A stretch of DNA of 64,000 nt, from the NCBI RefSeq assembly GCF_016056295.1, contig NZ_JAECZB010000092.1, positions 124,001 to 188,000 of the forward strand, given 5' to 3'. This document shows positions 1 to 8,812 of the stretch, one piece after another. Source of the stretch: Atlanticothrix silvestris CENA357 (GTDB lineage Bacteria > Cyanobacteriota > Cyanobacteriia > Cyanobacteriales > Nostocaceae). A program made the translations under genes and the position numbers. Under the pieces are notes generated by a model, which was given only the letters and a program-made list of their open reading frames with translations, did not search any database and had not been told where the DNA came from. The stretch's first letter is position 1, and each line of letters begins with the position of its first letter.

Positions 1-10
1 AAAATCCCAA

Positions 11-511
11 ATGGTATTAATTGAATACCCAGAATATCTGAGACACCGACAATGGATGAATCATGCTCTAGAGTTAGCACAAACCGCAGGTGATGCAGGT
101 GAAGTTCCTGTAGGTGCTGCGATCGCTGATGTAAATGGAAACTTAATTGCGGAGGGCGAAAATAGAAAAGAACGCGACAAAGACCCTACAGCTCACGCAG
201 AAATTATTGCAATTAGGTCAGCTGCTAAAACCTTACAAAGTTGGCGTTTGCATGAATGCACGCTGTACGTAACTTTAGAACCTTGCCCGATGTGCGCGGG
301 TGCGATTGTACAAGCACGTTTAGGAATGCTTGTCTATGGAGTAGACGATACAAAAACTGGAGCTATCCGTACTGTTATCAACATTCCTGATAGTTCTGCT
401 TCTAATCACCGCCTGCGTGTTGTCGGAGGCATTCTAGAATCATCTTGTCGTCAACAGTTACAAGCTTGGTTTGCTACTAAGCGGCATCAGAAAACTAACG
501 GACAAAGATAA
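11..511 (+). CDS. tadA: tRNA-specific adenosine deaminase TadA
   Basis: Deaminates the wobble adenosine (A34) of tRNA-Arg(ACG) to inosine in the cytoplasm, so that one tRNA reads several arginine codons. The 166-residue protein shows the zinc cytidine-deaminase signature: HAE at residues 62-64 (zinc ligand and proton-shuttling Glu) and PCPMC at 91-95 (two Cys zinc ligands). Length matches bacterial TadA. The ATG at 11 is the first start in the window; its promoter lies outside. The basic C-terminal tail is typical of cyanobacterial members. The HAE/PCxxC spacing and tRNA-type flanks make a free nucleoside deaminase unlikely. Confidence 0.95.
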   Translation: MVLIEYPEYLRHRQWMNHALELAQTAGDAGEVPVGAAIADVNGNLIAEGENRKERDKDPTAHAEIIAIRSAAKTLQSWRLHECTLYVTLEPCPMCAGAIVQARLGMLVYGVDDTKTGAIRTVINIPDSSASNHRLRVVGGILESSCRQQLQAWFATKRHQKTNGQR

Positions 512-609
512 AACTGTCCAGTACCAGGGACACAACTCATAAAAGAAAATCTACGGTGTAAGTAACTAAGTTTTCGTTGTATTCTACCGGACAATCAGCA
601 GCTACCGTC

Positions 610-1380
610 ATGATAGAGTTTTACTCTTCCGTTCCCAACTCCCCAGAAAAATTAGCCCAAACTCAAGCAAGTTATCAGGTTGCTGATACTACCTCGCGGG
701 TTTCTCCTTGGTTAAGTCCTTTAGCGTATCTATTAGGTCGTCATCTTCTTTTACCATTCTTCTTTCGACAAATTAAAATTACCGGACAAAAAAATATTCC
801 TGTAACTGGCCCTATTATTCTTGCTCCTACTCATCGGGCACGTTGGGATGGATTGCTTGTACCCTACACTACTGTTGATTACATAGCAGGAAAAGATTTG
901 CGGTTCATGGTGACAATTGATGAATGCCAAGGATTACAAGGTTGGTTCGTCCGACGTTTGGGGGGGTTTCCTGTAGATTCTAGACATCCATCTATTCGTA
1001 CTCTACGGCATGGAGTAGAGTTACTTCAGCAGAGAAAAGCCTTGGTAATTTTTCCTGAAGGTAATATCTACCGCGATGGTAAAGTTCATCCTTTGAAGTC
1101 AGGAATTGCCCGCCTGTCTTTGAGTGCTGAGTTTAGCCATCCAGGATTAGGAGTTAAAATTCTCCCTATTGGCATTAATTACAGTCGGCCTTATCCTCAC
1201 TGGGGTACGGATGTGAATATTCACGTTGGATCTGCAATTAATGTGGCAGATTACACGAATGGCAAAGTCAAACAAAATGCCAAACGCCTGACAGAAGATT
1301 TAACAAAAGTGTTGCAACAATTAAGTCATCAAGAATCAAAAATTAGTCATCATGCATTTGCAGAAATTCCTAATTCTTAA
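610..1380 (+). CDS. PlsC-type 1-acylglycerol-3-phosphate acyltransferase family protein
   Basis: A glycerolipid acyltransferase-fold protein (LPLAT/PlsC family) expected to transfer acyl chains onto a lysophospholipid at the membrane. It has the catalytic HX4D box (H-R-A-R-W-D, residues about 75-80) and the FPEG substrate-binding block followed by K-S-G-I-A-R. The frame is open back to a TTG at 577, but the ATG at 610 is a more normal start; neither has a clear Shine-Dalgarno, so the start is uncertain. A second PlsC-type gene lies at 11.0 kb, with little similarity outside the motifs, so the two probably differ in substrate. Family call is firm; the acyl acceptor is not known. Confidence 0.88.
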   Translation: MIEFYSSVPNSPEKLAQTQASYQVADTTSRVSPWLSPLAYLLGRHLLLPFFFRQIKITGQKNIPVTGPIILAPTHRARWDGLLVPYTTVDYIAGKDLRFMVTIDECQGLQGWFVRRLGGFPVDSRHPSIRTLRHGVELLQQRKALVIFPEGNIYRDGKVHPLKSGIARLSLSAEFSHPGLGVKILPIGINYSRPYPHWGTDVNIHVGSAINVADYTNGKVKQNAKRLTEDLTKVLQQLSHQESKISHHAFAEIPNS

Positions 1381-1472
1381 TTTTATTTACGCTACGCGGG
1401 TCAGTTGTCGGTTGTCAGTTGTCAGTTGTTTTTGATCTGGTTTGATACCTCATCCCTTTGTTAGTGGTGTTA

Positions 1473-3572
1473 CTAATAACTAATAACTAATTCCCAACTA
1501 TTTAATTTCCCTACATCTTGTGATGCATAGTCAATTATCCATAAATGCCAGCGTCCTTGAATTGGAAGAGATAGCAACTGCTTGAGGATTGGATGCGATC
1601 GCACGGTATGTGTTGTTTGCAAATCAGTACGTCGTCCCAAGGTACGATTTTGTAACAATACCTGCTGATTATTGGGAGCTATTAAATAAATTTCTAAATC
1701 GCCTAAAAAATCGTGAGTGATGTTAACTGTTACCTGAATATCTTTAACAGTACTGCCTTGAGAAATAGCGATCGCACTTTTGATACCCTGTTTGTTATTA
1801 TCTGGAATTTCTAGCTGGCTATTATTTTTGACCTGTACTTGTTGATTGGTCTGTGATATCACTCCTTTTAGCTGCTGTGCTGTTTGCACTGCCTTAGCCG
1901 CATTGACTTTGCCATAACCAAACCATTGGGAATGTCCATTACCATCGTAAGCACCTCCACGCAAACCCAATTGAGGATCAGGGTCAGAGTCTACAATCTT
2001 ATCCGCTGTTTCTTGCAAAATGCGTTTGACTTGTTGTGCCGTTAAATCAGGATTTGCGGATAAAATTAGTGCTGCTACTCCCGCAACTACAGGAGTAGCG
2101 CTAGATGTGCCGCCAAAATTATTGGTAAAATTGCCTGGATCGTAGCCTGCGGCTCCTATTTGATCAGTAGTTAACATTCCTAATCCATTTAGAGAAGTAG
2201 CGATCGCAGGTTGAGTAAAAACAAAACCTTTTTCTTGAAACGACATACCAGGAGAAGCATTGTTGCTAGGGGCACATAACGCAATATTAGCTCCCCAATT
2301 ACTATAAGCAGCTTTCTTATTTAAACTAGTAGAAGCAGCGATCGCCATCACATCTGGATGTACCGAGAAACCACTTAACCAATCTGTATTACCTTTTAAA
2401 ATATTTTCTGGCCAATTGCGTTCATAGATGCTACCGTTAACCGGACGATTGGCATTACCCGCAGCAAATACAATTACACAACCTTTCCCGTTGCGTCCTT
2501 TCGTTGCAGTGCGGTTGATAGCAGCCTTTTGACGCAAAGACAAAGGAAAATAAACCGCAGAAGCTCCCCAACTGCAAGAAATGACACTAGCTCCCTTGTC
2601 TATTGCCCAGTTGAATATCTCCTCAATTGATACATCATCCAAAAACCCAGTGCTACGAATTGGCATCAAAGCGCAACCAGGAGCCACTCCCACAATTCCT
2701 GTACCATTTTCTTCTGCTAGGACTATACCTGCACAAGCTGTACCATGACTATTCTCTTGTCCATTAGGCAACGGTAAAAAGTCATTTTCTTTTAAGTCTC
2801 TTGGAGCAACAATTTTTCCAGTACCTTGAAAATCTGGGTGGTTCAAATCAAAAGAATCATCTACTACTGCCACAACTACAGAACGTACACCGCGAGTAAT
2901 ATCCCAAGCTTTTTCTACAAAAATATGAGAACCAACTGCTAACTGATTACCGCCGTTGTGGTTGAGATACCATTGCTGGGGATAAAGAGAATCACGGGGT
3001 TGATAATGTGGCTCACTTTGGATAAGGATATTAGGTTCAGCAACTAATACTTCTTTGAGTCCTTGTAATTGGTTGGTGATTTTGATGGGATTTTCTGTTG
3101 CTTGCTTGCTGACTAGAAATACAAAAGTATTCGGAATACCCAAAACTGGTTTTTCCTGAACTAAGCTAAATGTGGTTGATATGGTGTTAATTTCGGCAAC
3201 ATCTACCTTAGAAATAAATTGAATTGTGATTTGGTCATTGAGGTAAACGAACGTTCCTGGATGATTTTTGAGGGTGTAAACATGACTGGCAAAAGCAACA
3301 TTTTGGGCAGCGCGTGCTTGGGACATCGCCAGGTCTAATTGGGTAGGTGCAACCGTAAATAATTCGAGTTGGGCTTGGGGAATACTTTGCTGCCAAATGC
3401 CCCAACTAACCTGAGATAATTGTTGGCGAGGAAAATCGATAGTGGGACGGATGGTGAAGCGGTCTAAAGCCTTTTCTAAAATTAATTCTTCACCACCGCG
3501 TTGTAAAATTACTCCCAAGCTGCTTTCTGGTACACCTGTGGTTGGCAAATCAGAGGAATTAAGATCGTTCAT
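1473..3572 (-). CDS. Subtilisin-like (S8) serine protease with C-terminal P domain
   Basis: A peptidase S8 protein of about 699 residues. The catalytic triad is visible: Asp in VVDDSFD (about 238), His in NSHGTACAG (about 276) and Ser in GTSSATP (about 490), with the oxyanion Asn in FAAGN. The last 100 residues look like a proprotein-convertase P domain (the stretch with DFLGDLEIYL and W-x-L-W-I-I-D-Y). This layout resembles the calcium-dependent protease PrcA of Anabaena; that identification is inference. About 200 N-terminal residues have no recognised motif. No classical signal peptide is seen. The frame opens at a TTG at 3608, but the ATG at 3572 is preferred. It is divergent from the next gene. 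Confidence 0.9.
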   Translation of the reverse strand: MNDLNSSDLPTTGVPESSLGVILQRGGEELILEKALDRFTIRPTIDFPRQQLSQVSWGIWQQSIPQAQLELFTVAPTQLDLAMSQARAAQNVAFASHVYTLKNHPGTFVYLNDQITIQFISKVDVAEINTISTTFSLVQEKPVLGIPNTFVFLVSKQATENPIKITNQLQGLKEVLVAEPNILIQSEPHYQPRDSLYPQQWYLNHNGGNQLAVGSHIFVEKAWDITRGVRSVVVAVVDDSFDLNHPDFQGTGKIVAPRDLKENDFLPLPNGQENSHGTACAGIVLAEENGTGIVGVAPGCALMPIRSTGFLDDVSIEEIFNWAIDKGASVISCSWGASAVYFPLSLRQKAAINRTATKGRNGKGCVIVFAAGNANRPVNGSIYERNWPENILKGNTDWLSGFSVHPDVMAIAASTSLNKKAAYSNWGANIALCAPSNNASPGMSFQEKGFVFTQPAIATSLNGLGMLTTDQIGAAGYDPGNFTNNFGGTSSATPVVAGVAALILSANPDLTAQQVKRILQETADKIVDSDPDPQLGLRGGAYDGNGHSQWFGYGKVNAAKAVQTAQQLKGVISQTNQQVQVKNNSQLEIPDNNKQGIKSAIAISQGSTVKDIQVTVNITHDFLGDLEIYLIAPNNQQVLLQNRTLGRRTDLQTTHTVRSHPILKQLLSLPIQGRWHLWIIDYASQDVGKLNSWELVISY

Positions 3573-3748
3573 AGGAGGGAGCGATTGTAGTTTAGGATGC
3601 AGAGGCAATGGGAACTCAATTAAACCGATTTTCAGTCTAAATCACAGAAACTTCAGTGTGTAGCTTCGCTTTGTTAAAGACAAGAACAGAGTTAAGATAC
3701 CCGAAGTTTGCATTCCTTTTGTATATATTTGTCGCATTAATTTACCTC

Positions 3749-4354
3749 ATGAACATTGCTGCTGCTGCTCCTTTAATTCGCTTCACTTCCTTATCAGTCA
3801 TAGCAGTCCTCAGTCTGCTATCGCCTGTCAATGCTCAGATGCCCCAGTTACCAGGTACTACTAACCAACCACAACCAATTGACCCCAACGACCCCAATAA
3901 TTTACGTCCTACAGCCCAAAATAACAGCCTATTGAGCCTTGAGGGTGGGGAACGTCTCATGAAAGAGGCGAGTCAAGCCGTTTCTGCTCAAAACTACCCC
4001 TTAGCAGCAAAAAAGCTCCAAGAATCACGTCAGGTTTTTAATCAGTTATCTAATTTTTATCAAGAATTAAATGCCAGCTTTACGGGAATTGACAACAGAG
4101 TTTCTGATTCTCAACGTAAAAAGGCGTTAGAAACCGCCCAAAAGCGAGACGAAGCTACTTATCAGTTAGCACTAGTACATCGAGCGCAAAATCAGCCAGA
4201 ATTAGCCGTACCATTGTTAATTCAAATTATTAGGAGTCAAAACCCGACAAGAGATTTAGGTAAGAAGGCTTATCAACAATTATTTGAACTGGGTTTCGTG
4301 GATACACCTTATCCCAGACAAGGTAGTAGCTCCTCTCCTTCAACCCAAAAATAG
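3749..4354 (+). CDS. Small exported helical protein, function unknown
   Basis: The protein of about 201 residues begins with a signal peptide: a short hydrophobic stretch ending in PVNA-Q, a good signal peptidase I site near residue 31. The mature part opens with a Pro/Asn/Asp-rich linker and continues as charged helices (residues about 60-180) with TPR-like spacing (A-x-x-Y-P-L-A-A-K-K-L and later Y-Q-L-A-L-V-H-R-A). The frame is open from 3656, but only the ATG at 3749 gives a clean signal peptide. It is divergent from the protease gene and could share its promoter region. I do not recognise a named family. Confidence 0.75.
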   Translation: MNIAAAAPLIRFTSLSVIAVLSLLSPVNAQMPQLPGTTNQPQPIDPNDPNNLRPTAQNNSLLSLEGGERLMKEASQAVSAQNYPLAAKKLQESRQVFNQLSNFYQELNASFTGIDNRVSDSQRKKALETAQKRDEATYQLALVHRAQNQPELAVPLLIQIIRSQNPTRDLGKKAYQQLFELGFVDTPYPRQGSSSSPSTQK

Positions 4355-4532
4355 TCAACTCTCCCTAGCTTACCAGTGTTAGGATAAGATGATCGCTCAC
4401 AGGTTTATCAAGCGATCGCCAAAATACGCCTCAAAGGCGGTTTATTCTCAGATTTGCTAAAACCTGAAATTGGCAAAGGCATCTGCTCTATATCTGTTAA
4501 TAATAGAAAAGTAAGTTTTTTCAGGAATTGCG

Positions 4533-4790
4533 ATGATTAGTCCGCAGCAGGTTGAGGCAATGATCAAGGCGGGACTGCCAGATGCACAAGTTCAGGTGCA
4601 GGACTTGACTGGTGGCGGCGACCACTATCAGGTGACAGTAGTTTCATCGCAGTTTGCAGGCAAAGGACTGGTGCAACAACACCAGCTAGTTTATGGTGCG
4701 TTGCAGCAAGCTGTGTCAACTGAAGCAATTCATGCCTTGGCTGTAAAAACATATACTCCCGAAGCTTGGAAAGCAACAGCCGCTTCCTAA
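4533..4790 (+). CDS. BolA-family protein
   Basis: An 85-residue BolA/IbaG-like protein. The core V[16 protein letters not shown] at residues 24-40 and the conserved H-Q-L-V-Y-G-A-L near 62-70 are the family signature. BolA proteins partner with monothiol glutaredoxins to coordinate a [2Fe-2S] cluster in iron and redox control. That fits the next gene, a CGFS glutaredoxin 90 bp downstream on the same strand. Length is normal. The start ATG follows a weak ribosome-binding site. Confidence 0.92.
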   Translation: MISPQQVEAMIKAGLPDAQVQVQDLTGGGDHYQVTVVSSQFAGKGLVQQHQLVYGALQQAVSTEAIHALAVKTYTPEAWKATAAS

Positions 4791-4792
4791 AG

Positions 4793-4816
4793 TTAAGAGT
4801 TAAGAGTTAAGAGTTA
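4793..4816 (+). repeat. Heptameric GTTAAGA tandem repeat
   Basis: About three head-to-tail copies of a GTTAAGA heptamer fill part of the gap between the bolA and grxD genes. This resembles the short tandemly repeated sequences common in Nostocales intergenic DNA. No function is implied. Confidence 0.7.
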
Positions 4817-4880
4817 TGAATTTTTAACTCTTCACTCATCGCTACTCGCTCTTTAATTCAGAATAGGAAACAAAAAGACT

Positions 4881-5204
4881 ATGACACCAGAAACTAAAGA
4901 GAAAATTGATAACTTGTTACAACAAAACAAGATTATGGTTTTCATGAAGGGAAACAAGTTGATGCCTCAATGTGGTTTCTCCAACAATGTTGTGCAGATT
5001 CTCAACACATTGGGAGTCCCTTTTGAGACGATTGATGTTTTATCAGACCCTGAAATTCGTCAGGGAATTAAAGAATATTCCAGCTGGCCGACAATTCCAC
5101 AAGTTTATATTGATGGTCAATTCGTTGGCGGTTCTGACATCTTGATTGAACTTTACCAAAAAGGTGAATTGCAGCAAATGGTGGAAGTAGCCCTAGCTTC
5201 GTAG
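4881..5204 (+). CDS. grxD: Monothiol glutaredoxin, Grx4/CGFS type
   Basis: A 107-residue monothiol glutaredoxin with the active-site CGFS (residues 31-34, in Q-C-G-F-S-N-N), the WPTIPQVYI glutathione-binding block (about 69-77) and GGSDI (about 83-87). Such proteins bind a glutathione-ligated [2Fe-2S] cluster and hand it on, often as a hetero-complex with BolA, whose gene lies just upstream. The single Cys at the active site excludes a dithiol glutaredoxin. The gene ends 27 bp before a very strong hairpin terminator. Confidence 0.96.
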   Translation: MTPETKEKIDNLLQQNKIMVFMKGNKLMPQCGFSNNVVQILNTLGVPFETIDVLSDPEIRQGIKEYSSWPTIPQVYIDGQFVGGSDILIELYQKGELQQMVEVALAS

Positions 5205-5231
5205 TATCTGCAATTTTTCTAGTTTTTATCG

Positions 5232-5280
5232 CCCTTGAAACTAAGGATGCTGATAGCATCCTTAGTTTCAAGGGTTTTTT
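5232..5280 (+). terminator. Strong intrinsic terminator after grxD
   Basis: A perfect 20-bp inverted repeat (arms 5232-5251 and 5255-5274) with a 3-nt loop is followed directly by a run of T residues. Its position right behind the glutaredoxin stop codon supports a rho-independent terminator for the bolA-grxD unit. Confidence 0.9.
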
Positions 5281-5384
5281 ATATATTAAGGTTACAAGTA
5301 AAATTGTCAGCCACGTAGCCCTTAACCTTTACCTTTAGAGACTATTTATAAAGTGAATTTTAAGTAGGGTATGTTAAGGTTTTA

Positions 5385-5420
5385 GCCTAACGCACATTAT
5401 TATGTGATGGTGCGTTAGGC
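5385..5420. repeat. Inverted repeat GCCTAACGCAC / GTGCGTTAGGC
   Basis: Perfect 11-bp arms at 5385-5395 and 5410-5420 enclose a 14-nt loop in the gap between grxD and the glycosyltransferase. A related hairpin with the core TGCGTTA occurs at 30477-30508, so this is probably a dispersed palindromic element. It could also help terminate the leftward glycosyltransferase transcript. Confidence 0.65.
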
Positions 5421-5517
5421 ACTTAAATTTCCCTTTTCGTGACCAATCATATCGAATATATGCGCAATAACATACCCTTGTATCTTAAGCAAAGTGTCCG
5501 TGACATAGGAAGGCTAT

Positions 5518-6462
5518 TTAATACTCAATCAATACAAATTTACGAATTTGAGAATTGGAGATTTGAGATTTACGCGAGAACATAGCGGTCACTAAAAGCC
5601 GCCAAGCAAAAACAGAAAAGAAAGATTTATCTAACATTGAGACAAAGCTTTGAAAGTTTTTTTGCTTTAATGCTACTAAAGCCCAATGTAGTTGTAGGTA
5701 ATTTTTAATATTCTCAAGTGTAGGGACATGAGGGCGATGGCTTTCATCAATTAATCTATATATCTTTTCTTTCATTAAAATATTTGTCTCTAAGCGTTGA
5801 ATTAAAGAAAACTTCTGATTATAAGCACCAGGCCAAATAGTACGGTAGGCAAGGCACTGATTTATAAAAATGGCATGACCAAACTGAGCAATGCGAATCC
5901 AAGAATCAATATCATCACAATTAGCATCAAGTTGAGAATCCCAACCGCCAGTTTGGCAAAAAGCTTGCCGTTGACAAGCTACTTGTACGGGTGTACCAAA
6001 AGGCACTAATTCCAAGAGCATCCCATAGTGAATATCTGTTTGTGGGATATAACAAGCTAAACCAGGCCCCACTTGAGGGGTACGGCTCAATTCAACTTCA
6101 TCAACATTTACTTGAGCAGCAATACAAGAGCAAATGACAGCACCAGGACAAAGTGCGATCGCTTTTGCCATTTCTGCTAGACAGTTACTATCTAAGTAGT
6201 CATCATCATCCAAAAATTTAATCCAGTCGCCGCTGGCTTTTTGCACTCCTGCATTCACTGTCGCTGCATGACCTTTGTTAACTTCATTACGATGGTAAAC
6301 AACAGACTCACCTAAGCTTCTGACATAGTTTTCGGTATCCTCTGTTGAACAGTCATCAGCAACAACTACCTCACAAGGAATTGTCTGATTGAGCGCAGAA
6401 TCAATTGCTCGGCGGAGTAAATCTAAGCGGTTATAAGTACTAATGACGACGCTAAATTTCAT
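5518..6462 (-). CDS. Family 2 glycosyltransferase (GT-A fold)
   Basis: A 314-residue GT2 protein expected to move a sugar from a nucleotide-sugar donor. The N-terminus V-V-I-S-T-Y-N-R is the nucleotide-binding start of the fold, V-A-D-D-C-S-T (about 33-39) is the first Asp motif, and F-L-D-D-D-D-Y (about 87-93) is the DXD metal site. The C-terminal 80 residues are basic with no obvious membrane helix. It stands alone, with no polysaccharide genes nearby, so the acceptor cannot be inferred. The ATG start begins directly at the conserved strand. Confidence 0.88.
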   Translation of the reverse strand: MKFSVVISTYNRLDLLRRAIDSALNQTIPCEVVVADDCSTEDTENYVRSLGESVVYHRNEVNKGHAATVNAGVQKASGDWIKFLDDDDYLDSNCLAEMAKAIALCPGAVICSCIAAQVNVDEVELSRTPQVGPGLACYIPQTDIHYGMLLELVPFGTPVQVACQRQAFCQTGGWDSQLDANCDDIDSWIRIAQFGHAIFINQCLAYRTIWPGAYNQKFSLIQRLETNILMKEKIYRLIDESHRPHVPTLENIKNYLQLHWALVALKQKNFQSFVSMLDKSFFSVFAWRLLVTAMFSRKSQISNSQIRKFVLIEY

Positions 6463-6612
6463 AAATATTACACTTGCATCTCAATCTTTTGCAATATAGC
6501 TTCTATTACTGCCCTGCTGTATCGGTAAAATTCTCAATATTTAAATTCAGTAGACTGAAACCGGATGATCGATTTATGATAAATGATTGTGAGTTTTTAA
6601 AACATACAGATC

Positions 6613-6975
6613 ATGAGCGCTCAAGAGATCATCGCTTCGATTGAAGCGGAACAACTAAAATCCAATCTTCCCCTAATTTACGTGGGTGACACTGTAAGAG
6701 TCGGGGTGAAAATTAAAGAAGGCGAAAAATATCGTGTACAACCCTATGAAGGAGTCGTCATTGGCAAACGTAATGGCGGTATTAACGAAACTATTACAGT
6801 TCGTCGTGTATTTCAAGGCGTGGGCGTAGAACGAGTATTTTTGTTGCATTCTCCCCGGATTGACAATATCAAAGTCTTGCGTCGTGGTAAAGTACGGCGT
6901 GCTAAGCTATATTATCTGCGCGATCGCGTAGGTAAAGCTACCCGGATCAAGCAACGGTTTGACCGTTCTTTGTGA
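6613..6975 (+). CDS. rplS: 50S ribosomal protein L19
   Basis: A 120-residue L19, a large-subunit protein at the 30S-50S interface. Recognisable blocks are P[10 protein letters not shown], the [12 protein letters not shown] block, H-S-P-R-I and [13 protein letters not shown]. Length is normal. Order rplS - trnW - secE - nusG - rplK - rplA - rplJ - rplL is the usual cyanobacterial cluster. A hairpin follows the gene at about 7011-7040. Confidence 0.98.
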   Translation: MSAQEIIASIEAEQLKSNLPLIYVGDTVRVGVKIKEGEKYRVQPYEGVVIGKRNGGINETITVRRVFQGVGVERVFLLHSPRIDNIKVLRRGKVRRAKLYYLRDRVGKATRIKQRFDRSL

Positions 6976-7010
6976 TTTTATGTTCAGGGTAGGGGAGAAA
7001 TCCCTAATAA

Positions 7011-7040
7011 ACAAGAAGCGGCATTTGCCGCTATTTGTTC
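7011..7040 (+). terminator. Probable intrinsic terminator of rplS
   Basis: AGCGGCA (7017-7023) pairs perfectly with TGCCGCT (7026-7032) across a 2-nt loop. The stem is extended by ACAA/TTGT and followed by a modest T-rich tail. It separates rplS from the tRNA-Trp gene. Confidence 0.65.
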
Positions 7041-7125
7041 TCTAGACAAAAATAGGGTAGTATAGAAGTCGCGTTGCGTTAAACTAATAAAGTTCAGCGC
7101 AATAACTGAATCCAATCCAGCTTGT

Positions 7126-7198
7126 GCGCTCTTAGTTCAGTTGGTAGAACGCAGGTCTCCAAAACCTGATGTCGGGGGTTCAAGTCCTCCAGGGCGCG
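7126..7198 (+). tRNA. tRNA-Trp (anticodon CCA)
   Basis: The cloverleaf folds by eye: acceptor stem GCGCTCT/AGGGCGC with one G-U pair, anticodon stem CAGGT/ACCTG around a loop with anticodon CCA, T-loop TTCAAGT, discriminator G at 7198. The CCA tail is not encoded. Position directly before secE-nusG is the usual arrangement in bacteria and supports the call. Confidence 0.97.
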
Positions 7199-7229
7199 CT
7201 AGGAAGCAAAAAATACAGCCCGGAACAGT

Positions 7230-7259
7230 AGCACAACTGCTAACATAGCAGTTAGTGCT
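7230..7259 (+). other. Hairpin between trnW and secE
   Basis: AACTGCTA (7235-7242) pairs with TAGCAGTT (7246-7253) around a 3-nt loop, and AGCAC/GTGCT extends the stem past a bulged A. No T-run follows, so it is more likely an RNA processing or leader structure than a terminator. A TATAAT hexamer follows at 7272-7277 and could be a -10 box for secE, but no good -35 is seen. Confidence 0.5.
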
Positions 7260-7394
7260 AATGATTTCGGGTATAATTATTTTGATAATATTTACAGCTT
7301 TTTTGCTTCCAGTAAGTAGGATGGATTTGAAGCTGTAAACCTGAGCGCGAATTAGCAGGGTATAGCTCTATAAGAAACGGGGAGATTAACGACT

Positions 7395-7616
7395 GTGGCC
7401 AAAAAAAATGAAGCAGAAATGCCAGAAACCACAAATGGGTTTAACTTTGTCAACTTCTTTCAGGGAACTAGAGAAGAACTGGAGAAAGTAGTTTGGCCCA
7501 GTCGCAAGCAGTTGGTGAGTGAATCAGCGGCTGTATTGCTCATGGTGACACTCTCCGCTTCTTTGATTTATTTGGTCGATGGATTTTTTGCTTGGGCCGC
7601 AAAACAGGTGTTTTGA
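7395..7616 (+). CDS. secE: Preprotein translocase subunit SecE
   Basis: A 73-residue SecE, the small single-span subunit of the SecYEG channel in the plasma and thylakoid membranes. It has the conserved T-R-E-E-L-E-K-V-V-W-P-S-R amphipathic helix (residues about 25-37) followed by one hydrophobic span to the C-terminus. The start is GTG at 7395. The TGA stop overlaps the nusG ATG (TGATG), implying translational coupling. Confidence 0.96.
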   Translation: MAKKNEAEMPETTNGFNFVNFFQGTREELEKVVWPSRKQLVSESAAVLLMVTLSASLIYLVDGFFAWAAKQVF

Positions 7617-8248
7617 TGACTTCCGCAACAGACGAACCACTTAACTCGGCTTTGCAGTCAGAGGAAACAGCAGAAACAGCGCTCAACGAAGCACGCTGGT
7701 ATGCAGTGCAAGTAGCCTCAGGCTGTGAAAAACGTGTCAAGACAAACTTAGAACAACGTATCCAAACGTTTGATGTCGCTGACAAAATCATTCAGGTGGA
7801 AATTCCACACACGCCAGCGGTAAAAATCCGCAAAGATGGTAGCCGTCAGCACACAGAGGAAAAAGTTTTTCCTGGCTATGTGTTAGTACGGATGGTAATG
7901 GATGATGATTCTTGGCAGGTGGTACGAAACACCTCCCATGTAATTAACTTTGTGGGAGCAGAACAAAAACGTGGTAGCGCTAAGGGTCGTGGTCACGTAA
8001 AACCTGTACCTCTGGGCCACTCAGAAGTAGAACGGATATTCAAACAGACTACTGAACAAGAGCCGATTGTCAAAATTGACATGGCTACTGGTGATAAAAT
8101 CATGGTGCTTTCTGGTCCATTTAAAGACTTTGAAGGCGAGGTGATTGAAGTCAGCCCAGAGCGCAGTAAGCTTAAAGCCCTGCTCTCGATTTTTGGGCGG
8201 GATACACCCGTGGAATTGGAATTTAATCAGGTTGAGAAACAGAGCTAA
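7616..8248 (+). CDS. nusG: Transcription termination/antitermination factor NusG
   Basis: A NusG of about 210 residues that binds RNA polymerase and influences pausing and termination. The NGN domain starts at A-R-W-Y-A-V-Q-V-A-S-G-C-E; the P-G-Y-V-L-V-R-M block is in the middle; a C-terminal KOW domain carries V-L-S-G-P-F-K-D-F-E-G. An in-frame TTG exists at 7592 inside secE, but the ATG at 7616, which shares a base with the secE stop, is the natural start. The N-terminal 20 residues before the NGN domain are an acidic extension common in cyanobacteria. Confidence 0.97.
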   Translation: MTSATDEPLNSALQSEETAETALNEARWYAVQVASGCEKRVKTNLEQRIQTFDVADKIIQVEIPHTPAVKIRKDGSRQHTEEKVFPGYVLVRMVMDDDSWQVVRNTSHVINFVGAEQKRGSAKGRGHVKPVPLGHSEVERIFKQTTEQEPIVKIDMATGDKIMVLSGPFKDFEGEVIEVSPERSKLKALLSIFGRDTPVELEFNQVEKQS

Positions 8249-8254
8249 ATACAA

Positions 8255-8680
8255 ATGGCGAAGAAAGTAGTAGCGGTCATTAAATTGGCCTTGAATGCTG
8301 GAAAAGCCAACCCAGCACCGCCAGTAGGCCCAGCATTGGGTCAACATGGTGTGAATATTATGATGTTCTGCAAAGAGTACAACGCCAAAACAGCAGACCA
8401 AGCTGGGATGGTAATACCTGTAGAAATTTCGGTTTTTGAAGACCGGAGTTTTACATTTGTACTCAAAACGCCACCAGCATCAGTACTGATTCGCAAGGCA
8501 GCGAAAATTGAACGCGGTTCTAATGAACCCAACAAAAAGAAAGTTGGGACAATTACCAAAGCCCAATTGCAAGAAATTGCCCAAACAAAAATGCCTGACC
8601 TCAACGCCAACGATATAGAAGCGGCGATGAAGATTGTGGCAGGAACTGCAAAGAATATGGGTGTAACAGTCACAGATTAA
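8255..8680 (+). CDS. rplK: 50S ribosomal protein L11
   Basis: A 141-residue L11 that forms the GTPase-associated centre on 23S rRNA. It shows the Gly/Pro-rich N-terminal block [21 protein letters not shown] and the C-terminal rRNA-binding domain ending K-N-M-G-V. It starts 6 bp after nusG, so the genes are one operon. Confidence 0.99.
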   Translation: MAKKVVAVIKLALNAGKANPAPPVGPALGQHGVNIMMFCKEYNAKTADQAGMVIPVEISVFEDRSFTFVLKTPPASVLIRKAAKIERGSNEPNKKKVGTITKAQLQEIAQTKMPDLNANDIEAAMKIVAGTAKNMGVTVTD

Positions 8681-8762
8681 TTGGTCATTAGTTATTGGTC
8701 ATTAGTTCAGTGGTAAAGAAAAAATAAACAACTGACGACTAACAACTGACAACTGACAAATA
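8681..8762 (+). repeat. Heptameric tandem repeats between rplK and rplA
   Basis: The gap holds a TTGGTCATTAG direct repeat followed by several CAACTGAC/AACTGAC heptamers, like those around other genes in this window. It is a Nostocales-type short tandem repeat tract inserted between two ribosomal protein genes that are normally close together. Confidence 0.7.
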
Positions 8763-8812
8763 AAATTTATCGGGGGAGAGGCGAAGCTTCGGAATCACCC
8801 CAGGAGAAAAAA

